From: Paenibacillus sp. Soil787
Lineage (GTDB): Bacteria > Bacillota > Bacilli > Paenibacillales > NBRC-103111
Direction of reading: 5' to 3'
Length of the DNA: 64,000 nucleotides
Assembly: GCF_001429545.1 (NCBI RefSeq)
Contig: NZ_LMSP01000005.1
Location: 92,345-156,344, forward strand
The first letter of the stretch is position 1. The number at the start of each line of letters is the position of its first letter. A program made the translations under genes and the position numbers. Positions 51,216 through 59,400 of the stretch are shown one piece after another. The notes below the pieces were generated by a model. It was not told the origin of the DNA, made no database searches, and worked only from the letters and a program-made list of their open reading frames with translations.

Positions 51216-52181
51216 ATGAAAGCAGACTTGACTTTGCAGTCGGGACGATCGGACGGACAGGTTCGAAAATCGAAATTCGGTTTACTGATGAAGGAATTCA
51301 TTAGGGACAAATGGTTATACCTGATGATGTTACCGGGTGTGGCATACTTTCTTATTTTCAAATATGTCCCTATGTACGGATTGATTATGGCATTCCAAGA
51401 TTATAAGCCCCACCTTGGTTTTATGGAAAGCCCTTGGGTTGGGTTAAAGCATTTTGAACGGTTCTTTAGCGAGCCGCAGTTCGGCATGCTGTTTAGAAAT
51501 ACAATTATTATTGCGATTTATAATCTGGTCTTTTTCTTCCCGCTGCCGATCATTCTTTCGTTAATGATGAATGAGCTTCGCAGGGAAAGGTTCAAACGAT
51601 TCGTACAAACGCTTATCTATATTCCTCACTTTGTTTCATGGGTGGTTGTCGTAGGTATATTCTATATGCTGCTTACGACGGAGAATGGGATTTTAAATGA
51701 ACTGATCTATGCGATCAGCGGGAAGAAAATCGCCTTCCTGCTTGAACCGGAATGGTTCCGGACGATGATTATTTCGCAATCCATATGGAAGGAAGTCGGT
51801 TGGGGCACGATTATTTTCCTTGCAGCTTTATCCGGTGTCGACATGCAGCTGTATGAAGCTGTGCGCATAGACGGAGCCGGAAGGTGGAGACAACTTTGGC
51901 ATATTACCCTCCCGGCGATTCGAAGCACGATCATTATCCTGATGATTCTTCGTCTCGGAAATTTTCTGGATTCCGGCTTCGAGCATATCTTCTTGATGAT
52001 CACGCCAACCAATCGGGAGGTAGGGGAAGTATTCGATACCTATGTATACACGAAAGGATTAACGCAGGCGCAATATAGCTATAGTGCGGCGGTAGGTTTA
52101 TTTAAATCGGCAATAGGTTTGGTCTTGGTGCTTGGCTCGAACTGGCTTGCCAAACGATTCGGCCAAGAAGGTGTGTACTAA
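51216..52181 (+). CDS. ABC transporter permease (LplB/YtfP-type)
   Basis: A 321-aa membrane protein from ATG 51216 (GGAGGAGC upstream). Six hydrophobic segments: YLMMLPGVAYFLIFKYV, IIIAIYNLVFFFPLPIIL and so on. The inner-loop EAA motif is YEAVRIDGAGRWRQLWHITLP (residues about 210-230), which docks to the ATPase. Together with the next permease and the lipoproteins it forms an oligosaccharide importer. No ATPase gene is in the window; the family shares a general MsmX-type ATPase encoded elsewhere. Confidence 0.92.
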   Translation: MKADLTLQSGRSDGQVRKSKFGLLMKEFIRDKWLYLMMLPGVAYFLIFKYVPMYGLIMAFQDYKPHLGFMESPWVGLKHFERFFSEPQFGMLFRNTIIIAIYNLVFFFPLPIILSLMMNELRRERFKRFVQTLIYIPHFVSWVVVVGIFYMLLTTENGILNELIYAISGKKIAFLLEPEWFRTMIISQSIWKEVGWGTIIFLAALSGVDMQLYEAVRIDGAGRWRQLWHITLPAIRSTIIILMILRLGNFLDSGFEHIFLMITPTNREVGEVFDTYVYTKGLTQAQYSYSAAVGLFKSAIGLVLVLGSNWLAKRFGQEGVY

Positions 52182-52215
52182 CACCGTCTTGTTTCAAAAA
52201 AAGGAGGACATCGTA

Positions 52216-53088
52216 ATGTCATACGATAAAACTTTAGGCAACCGCCTATTCGATATTTTTAACTACAGCTTCTTACTCATCTTCTCTGTTGCTTGCGGAC
52301 TGCCGTTTCTATATATTCTGGCGGTTTCTTTCACCAGTCCGGAGGAGGTAGCAAGAGGGGGCATCATTTTGTTTCCCAAGGAATGGTCCCTTGCCTCCTA
52401 CCGATACATTTTCTCAACAAATACGTTGGTCAGAAGTTTAATGGTTTCTATTTACATCACGGTTGTAGGCACCTTCATTAATCTGCTGTTTACATCACTG
52501 ATGGCCTACCCGCTATCGAAGGCGCATATCCGGGGCAGAAAATACATTTTGCTGGCCGTATTGTTTACGATGCTGTTCGGAGGCGGGTTGATCCCCACTT
52601 ATTTTATAGTAAAAGCGCTGGGTTTAACCAATACGCTGTGGTCTTTGATGATTCCAAGCGCAATTAGCGGCTTCAATCTCATTGTGCTTAAAAACTTTTT
52701 TCAACAAATACCGGATGGTTTGGAAGATTCGGCGAAAATCGATGGATGCAGCGATCTGGGGGTATTATTCCGTATCGTTCTCCCTTTATCGATGCCGGCC
52801 ATGGCCACATTCGCTCTTTTCTATGCGGTGTCTCATTGGAATCAATTTTTCAATGCTATTCTGTATATCAACGATAATACGAAATGGCCGATTCAGGTGC
52901 TCCTGCGGGAGATCGTTATTTTAGCGCAAAGCCGGATCGGCGATGCAAGTATCGATGAAGCCCAGATTCAGCCGTTAACCATTCGTATGGCTGTTATTGT
53001 ATTTGCTACCGTTCCGATTCTGTTTGTATATCCGTTCTTGCAGAAGCATTTTACGAAAGGTGTGCTCTTGGGTTCGGTGAAGGGATAG
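52216..53088 (+). CDS. ABC transporter permease (LplC/YtcP-type)
   Basis: A 290-aa permease from ATG 52216 (AAAAAGGAGGAC 5 bases upstream); the frame could extend back into the previous gene but without support. Six membrane segments, starting FLLIFSVACGLPFLYILAVS, and the EAA loop DSAKIDGCSDLGVLFRIVLP near residue 180. Partner of the LplB-like permease. The end FPFLQKHFTKGVLLGSVKG is the typical signature (YPFLQKHFTKGVLLGSVKG in full). Confidence 0.92.
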   Translation: MSYDKTLGNRLFDIFNYSFLLIFSVACGLPFLYILAVSFTSPEEVARGGIILFPKEWSLASYRYIFSTNTLVRSLMVSIYITVVGTFINLLFTSLMAYPLSKAHIRGRKYILLAVLFTMLFGGGLIPTYFIVKALGLTNTLWSLMIPSAISGFNLIVLKNFFQQIPDGLEDSAKIDGCSDLGVLFRIVLPLSMPAMATFALFYAVSHWNQFFNAILYINDNTKWPIQVLLREIVILAQSRIGDASIDEAQIQPLTIRMAVIVFATVPILFVYPFLQKHFTKGVLLGSVKG

Positions 53089-53127
53089 AGAGTTTTAAAC
53101 AACCTCTTAAAAGAAGGGAGAAGTTGA

Positions 53128-54693
53128 ATGGAAACGTTCCGTAATCCAATTCTTGCCGGGTTTTACCCTGATCCTTCCATCTGTAGGGTGGGGGCGGATT
53201 ATTACATGGTCACATCGACTTTCGAATATTTTCCCGGTGTCCCCATCTTCCACAGCAAGGACTTAGTCCATTGGCGTCAGATCGGACATGTGCTCGATCG
53301 ACCGTCGCAGCTCAATCTGGATGGTATTCCAGCTTCTCGGGGGATCTATGCCCCCGCGTTAAGATATCATGAAGGCGTTTTCTATATGATTACGACGCTT
53401 ACGGAGAGAGTCCCCGGTGGGCGCGAGAATTTCTTCGTTACTGCCACAGACCCTGCCGGACCCTGGTCGGACCCGTATTGGTTGGACGATGCGCCTGGGA
53501 TTGATCCTTCTTTGTTCTTCGATGATGACGGCAAAGTCTACTATACAGGAAACCGGGTGCCGCCGAGCGGACAGCAATACCCAAAGCATATGGAGATTTG
53601 GCTTCAGGAGCTGGATTTGGAGACGAAGCAGTTGGTCGGTCCGAAGTATAGTCTTTGGGATGGGGCGCTGAAGCAAGCTCACGCACAAGAAGCCCCGCAT
53701 CTTTACAAAGTGGGCGGGTACTACTATTTGCTTATTGCTGAGGGAGGAACGGGCTTTACTCATGCCGTTACCATTGCACGGAGTGAATCGCTTATAGGAC
53801 CTTACGAGGTATGCAAACGCAATCCGATCCTGACGCATCGGCATCTTGGCAAACAGCACGGTATTGCCAACGTAGGCCATGCGGATCTTGTTCAAACGCA
53901 GACTGGGGAGTGGTGGATGGTATGTTTGGCTTCCCGGCCGTATGGGGGGCAATACCGGAATTTGGGGCGTGAAACATTTCTCGTTTCCGTGGAGTGGGAG
54001 GACGATTGGCCGTTAGTGAATCCGGGTAAAGGAATCATTGAATGGGAGATGCCTAAGCCGAATTTACCCGAAGCAAGGTGGCCTGCTTTACCTGCTTGCG
54101 ATCATTTTGACGCTCCGGCATTGGAGCACCGGTGGAATTTCATCCGGACTCCGAGAGGAGAGTTTTGGAGCTTAAGCGAGCGCCCGGGTTATCTAAGGCT
54201 GAGGCTTAAATCAGCGTCGATTTCCGAGGTCGGCAATCCAAGCTTTGTAGGCCGTAGGCAGCAGGATATTTCCTATGCCGTACGGACAAAGATAGAGTTC
54301 ATGCCAAATACCGGCAAGGAAGCGGCGGGTTTGGTGTTATTGCAAAACCAGGACTATCAATACCGTTTGGAATGCGGTCTGGATGATGACTCTAGGCTGG
54401 AAGTTCGCCTTGTGAGCAGGATTAACGGCGAGGAAAAGGTGCTTTCCAGCCGGAGTATGGATGCGGTCCCGCTTTATTTGAAAGTGGAAGCGATCGGACA
54501 ATCCCTTCGTTTCGATTATGGGACGGAGGCTGAGCAGTGGCTGCCCGTGGCGAACGGTATAGACGGCACCATTCTCAGTACAGATATTGCGGGGGGCTTC
54601 ACCGGAGCATACATCGGTCTTTTCGCTAGCAGTAACGGTGGGTCCAGCGTTAACCATGCGGATTTTGATTATTTCGAATACATTGGTTTATAG
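53128..54693 (+). CDS. GH43 beta-xylosidase / alpha-L-arabinofuranosidase
   Basis: A 521-aa cytosolic glycosidase. The five-bladed propeller begins FRNPILAGFYPDPSIC with the base-type Asp, then GIYAPALRY, GIDPSLFFDDDG with the pKa-modulating Asp, and AQEAPHLYK with the general-acid Glu. A C-terminal beta-sandwich (from about residue 330) is of the GH43_C2 kind found in XynB-type enzymes. It releases xylose or arabinose from side-chain oligosaccharides. No signal peptide. AGAAGGGAGAAG-type ribosome site precedes the ATG. Part of the pectin operon. Confidence 0.88.
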   Translation: METFRNPILAGFYPDPSICRVGADYYMVTSTFEYFPGVPIFHSKDLVHWRQIGHVLDRPSQLNLDGIPASRGIYAPALRYHEGVFYMITTLTERVPGGRENFFVTATDPAGPWSDPYWLDDAPGIDPSLFFDDDGKVYYTGNRVPPSGQQYPKHMEIWLQELDLETKQLVGPKYSLWDGALKQAHAQEAPHLYKVGGYYYLLIAEGGTGFTHAVTIARSESLIGPYEVCKRNPILTHRHLGKQHGIANVGHADLVQTQTGEWWMVCLASRPYGGQYRNLGRETFLVSVEWEDDWPLVNPGKGIIEWEMPKPNLPEARWPALPACDHFDAPALEHRWNFIRTPRGEFWSLSERPGYLRLRLKSASISEVGNPSFVGRRQQDISYAVRTKIEFMPNTGKEAAGLVLLQNQDYQYRLECGLDDDSRLEVRLVSRINGEEKVLSSRSMDAVPLYLKVEAIGQSLRFDYGTEAEQWLPVANGIDGTILSTDIAGGFTGAYIGLFASSNGGSSVNHADFDYFEYIGL

Positions 54694-54761
54694 CTTATCT
54701 TTCACAGGATGACTGAGAGGGGTAGGTTTTAAATAAAATTTCATAATGAAGGGGTAGAACG

Positions 54762-56282
54762 ATGAAAAAGCAAAAGGTTGCATTAGGAATGAGCACAGTG
54801 CTGCTTGCATCGGTGATGCTGTCGGCCTGCGGCAGTGATAAGGAAACAGGCGCGAGCGCCACAGAAGGCGCGAAGAAAGTGGACAGCAAGCCCTTCCCGA
54901 TTTCAATCGTCATCAACCAGGTAGGGGAAGCTCCCGCGAACGACAACGATATGGAAAAAGCGATGGAGCAGTACACGAATACCGATCTGAAATTCCAGTG
55001 GATTCCTCTATCGGCCTATGACGAGAAGGTCAATGTCATGATCGCTTCCAACGAGCTTCCGGAACTGATCAAGCTCAACTACAATGCTGTAGCTATCGGA
55101 GCATTGAAAGACAATCTTTTTTGGGAAATCGGCCCATACCTGAAAGATAACAAAAACTTATCGGCGCAAAATCAGATATTCTACGACAATATTGCCGTAG
55201 ACGGAAAAATTTATGGCGTCCCTTTGTTCCGCGGTTTGAGCCGTTCCGTCGTACATTATCGGAAGGACTGGTTTGACGCTGCCGGCCTCAAGGCGCCGAA
55301 ATCTCTGGATGAATGGTATAACGTAATCAAAGCAATGACGCTGGGCGATCCCGACAAGAACGGAAAGAACGACACCTACGGAATGATGGTGGAAAAGAAA
55401 TACAACCAGAATGCAGATTCAATGCTGACCCGGTTCTCGGTGATGAATGGCGGTCCGAACAAGTGGCAGTACGAGAATGGAACCTTTACGCCTGAATTCA
55501 TGACCGAGCCCTTCTTCGAAGCAATGAAGTTCTTCAAACGTCTTTATGACGAAAAGCTGATCAACCAAGACTTTGCCGTAGTCGATATCTCTGAGATCGA
55601 CAAGGCTTACGATACCGGGCACGCCGCGATCCGAATCTCCGGAGGCAATGCTCAGAGCTGGCAGGATAAGATTGCTAAGGTCGTACCGACCGCCGTTATC
55701 GATAACGCTCCGTTGGAAGGCCCGAAAGGCATAAGAGTACCGGGAGAAAGCGGAAACAATGGCTTCCTGGCCATTCCGAAAAGCTCAGTAAAAACGGAAG
55801 CAGACATGAAAAAAGTGTTGTCTTTCATGGACAAATTGATGGATCCGCCAATGGCGACCCTTTTGGTAAAAGGAATTGAAGGCAGGCATTGGCAAGACGG
55901 AGGAGACGTTACTTTGCCGTTAGACCGAGATGCGGATGTGAAGGAAGTGAAGCCTTACCGGGATAATTTGCCACAGCGGAACGAGGACTACAACATTGCC
56001 AAGCGGATGAAGCAGCCCGATCTATTCCGTAAGAATCAACAAATCGGCAGTGAAAGCGAGAAGCACGTTGTTACCAATCCGACGCTGACGCTGAGCTCCG
56101 CAATCTTCTTGGAAAAGGGCAAGGAGCTTGAACAAATCATGACCGATGCGGAAACGAAATTTATTATGGGCAAGATTGACGAGGCAGGCTGGAAGTCTGA
56201 GATCGAAAAGTGGAAAAAAGCTGGCGGCGACAAGTTGATAACGGAGTACAAGGAGGCATACGAGAAAATCAAGAAGAAGTAA
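54762..56282 (+). CDS. Second ABC solute-binding lipoprotein (LplA/YtcQ-like paralogue)
   Basis: A 506-aa lipoprotein: signal peptide with lipobox LLAS...MLSAC (Cys near residue 25), then the same core as the 49526 protein (FQWIPLSAYDEKV, DPDKNGKNDTYGM, GGNAQSWQDKI, FIMGKIDEAGWKSEI). It is separated from its paralogue by the permeases and GH43 gene, so the operon encodes two binding proteins for one permease pair, perhaps with different ligands. Lysine-rich C-terminus. Ribosome site AATGAAGGGG. A strong hairpin follows. Confidence 0.9.
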   Translation: MKKQKVALGMSTVLLASVMLSACGSDKETGASATEGAKKVDSKPFPISIVINQVGEAPANDNDMEKAMEQYTNTDLKFQWIPLSAYDEKVNVMIASNELPELIKLNYNAVAIGALKDNLFWEIGPYLKDNKNLSAQNQIFYDNIAVDGKIYGVPLFRGLSRSVVHYRKDWFDAAGLKAPKSLDEWYNVIKAMTLGDPDKNGKNDTYGMMVEKKYNQNADSMLTRFSVMNGGPNKWQYENGTFTPEFMTEPFFEAMKFFKRLYDEKLINQDFAVVDISEIDKAYDTGHAAIRISGGNAQSWQDKIAKVVPTAVIDNAPLEGPKGIRVPGESGNNGFLAIPKSSVKTEADMKKVLSFMDKLMDPPMATLLVKGIEGRHWQDGGDVTLPLDRDADVKEVKPYRDNLPQRNEDYNIAKRMKQPDLFRKNQQIGSESEKHVVTNPTLTLSSAIFLEKGKELEQIMTDAETKFIMGKIDEAGWKSEIEKWKKAGGDKLITEYKEAYEKIKKK

Positions 56283-56300
56283 CCCATCCTTTAGGAAGAC

Positions 56301-56337
56301 AGGAATGTTCCCTGAACCCTGATCGGGGAACATTCCT
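56301..56337 (+). terminator. Hairpin after the second lipoprotein gene
   Basis: AGGAATGTTCCC (56301-56312) pairs perfectly with GGGAACATTCCT (56326-56337) around a 13-base loop; no T tract follows (GATCCTATTC). Possibly a weak terminator or RNA stabiliser between operon sections. Confidence 0.55.
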
Positions 56338-56407
56338 GATCCTATTCATCGATTAGCATATGGTTACGAAGCCAGTTTTGCTCTACAAAACTCTAAGGAG
56401 GCACGTT

Positions 56408-59400
56408 ATGAAGAAATGGTTTTCACAAATTCTTGTTGCAGCTTTGCTTGCCGCATCCATTCCTGTAAGCGCTCACGCTGAAGCAGCAGTCGATTCGCTG
56501 CCGGCATTCCCAGGCGCCGAAGGTGGAGGCAAATATGTGACCGGCGGCCGCGGTCAAGCGGTATATGAGATTACTACACTCGCGGATTATAAGATCAATG
56601 AAACGCCAATTCCCGGCTCTCTGCGAGACGCTGTAAGCCAGAGCAACCGGACGATCGTCTTCCGCGTCGGAGGTACGATTCGATTGAAGGAAAGCCTAAA
56701 AATTACAGGCTCGAACTTGACCATTGCAGGACAAACCGCCCCCGGCGACGGCATTACTGTAACCGATTACACGACGACCGTCGAGGCGGATAATGTCATT
56801 GTCCGGTATATGCGTTTCCGCTTGGGCGACCGTGTTCCCAGCGAGGACGATGCTTTCGGGTTTCGCTATCACAAAAACATCATTGTCGACCACTGCTCCT
56901 TCAGCTGGTCGGTCGATGAGGTGCTAAGCCTTTACGACAATCAGAACACGACGGTGCAGTGGTCGATTGCCGAGGAAAGCATGCTGATGACGACACACCA
57001 AAAGGGGAGGCACGGCTACGGCGGCATCTGGGGAGGAAACAATGCAAGCTTCCTTCATAACCTTGTTGCAAACAACTTCAGCCGTAATCCGAGATTCCCG
57101 ACGGTCAAGAGAGAATATGACATTCTTGAGTTGACCAACAACGTGATTTACAATTGGGGCCTGAAATCCTCATACGGCACCGGCGGCGAAGGGCTGTACA
57201 ACTTGAATAACAACTATTATAAATATGGTGCAAACACTTATTATGATGTGCGTAATCAATTGTTCGATGAACTCCTTTCACCGAGCAAGATGTACATAGG
57301 CGGAAATATTATGGATGGCGACGCTGCGGTCACATCGGACAACTGGCTTGGCGTGACAAGCGTGCAGGACCCTTCCTTGAAGCTGTCTGAGCCTGCACAG
57401 GTTGCCGGGGGCTACACGCCTGAATCTGCTCAGGACGCGTACAATCATGTTCTCTCGGATGCGGGGGCGACTTTGCCGAAGCGAGATGCGATCGATGCCC
57501 GAATCGTGGGTGACGTGAAAAACAGAACCGGCCGGCATATGAATTCCCCCCTCGAAGTGGGTGGATATCCCGATTATCCGGCAGTTATCTCCAATGCAGT
57601 CGATCAGGATCATGACGGCATGGATGATGCTTGGGAATTGGAAAAGGGCTTGTCCCCTGCAAACTTGGACGATCGAAATGGTATGAATTTGTCTTCGGAA
57701 GGATATACGAATCTTGAGGTGTATCTAAACGACTTGATTGTGAAAGGAAGCGCGGGCAACAAAAATACGGATAATCCTGTTGTCGCGATTACTTCCCCCG
57801 TTAACAATACCTTGAAAGATGTCGGAAGCAATATGACCGTGGATGCTGTCGCTTCCGACAGCGACGGAATTGCCAAAGCCGAATTGATTGTTGACGGCGT
57901 TGTCATAGCGGAGGATACAACTGCTCCGTACAGCTTTGATTGGAACAATGTGGCCGACGGCACCCATTTCCTGGTCGTTAGCGCAACGGACAAAGCAGGA
58001 CTATCGACGCAATCGGACAATGTTGCCGTTCACGTCAACAAAACCGGTCCGATCGTTCCGTGGCAATCGCAAGATATCGGATCTGTAGGCATCCCGGGCC
58101 ATACACAGCTGGAAGGCGACGCTCAGACGGTAACAGTCAAATCTGCGGGGGATATCGGCGGTACCGCCGACGCATTCCACTACGCGTATCAAACATTAAC
58201 AGGCAACGGCGAAATTATCGCCCGGGTCGACCATGTAACGGCTACGGACGACAATGCCGAAGCGGGGGTCATGGTTCGTGAAACGATGGACCCTTCGTCC
58301 AAGATGGCATTGCTTGCGACTTCTTATGTCAAATTTGGAAAGAAAGGCGTCATGATCAGCCGCTCGGCAGCAGGAGAAGATTCAGTACGAGCGGAGCCGG
58401 ACGATTTCATAGCGACGCCTTATTGGGTAAAGCTCGTTCGAATCGGCAGCCAGTTGACAGGACTAATATCCGCAGACAAGACGAACTGGAGGCAAGTCTC
58501 ATCTCTTAACATTCCGATGCCGGAAACCGTCTATATCGGATTAGCGGCGGACGCCTCCAAAACGATCGACGATGTGAATAAATACAACACTTCTCTATTC
58601 AGCGGCGTGGAAATTCATACGTTGGCCGCAGATTTTCCGACGCCTCCGCAGACGCTGACGGCAACGGCAGGAGATAATAGCGCGGTGCTGACCTGGTCCC
58701 CGGTAAGCGTGGCAACCGGCTATAACATCAAGCGAAGCGATGTTCCGGAAGGACCTTACACGACGATTAAGTCAAATGTGGCGTCCTCGTCCTTTACCGA
58801 TACGAAACTGGTGTCTGGCAAAACGTATTACTATGTCATTAGTTCGATAAACGCGAGTGGAGAAAGCTTCGATTCGAAGGAGGCAAGCGTGACTCCTGAA
58901 GGCGCTTCCGAGGTCATTTGGCTCGCTCAGGACAATTTTGAAGGAGATACCATTGGAGAGATGCCTGCTGGATATACCTTGGTCAATCCAATTCCGGCGA
59001 CAGCCACGAATAAAGTCATTACACAGGCAGTTCCGGGGACGAGTACAGGAAACAGCTCGGACAAAGTTATGCAGCTTTTTGATACAGGCTCGGTAAACAC
59101 GAGGGCAGCTAAGACCTTTACACCGCAAAAGGGTACAGTCATCCTCGAAGCGGATTACATGCAGCAATCGATGATCGGCTCTGCCGGCCTGCTCCAGCTG
59201 CAAACACCGGATGGCGGTAAGACGCCTTTGTCTTTGGAAATCCGTAAAGCGGATGGAACCAATAATGTGTTCGTCATCAACAATGGCAGCACGTACATCA
59301 AGGTGACAAATGAGCTGCCGCCATTGAACCGTTGGATCAATTTCAAGATTGAAGCGAACGTTCAAACGGGCAAAGCAAAGATTTATGTGGATAATGTTCC

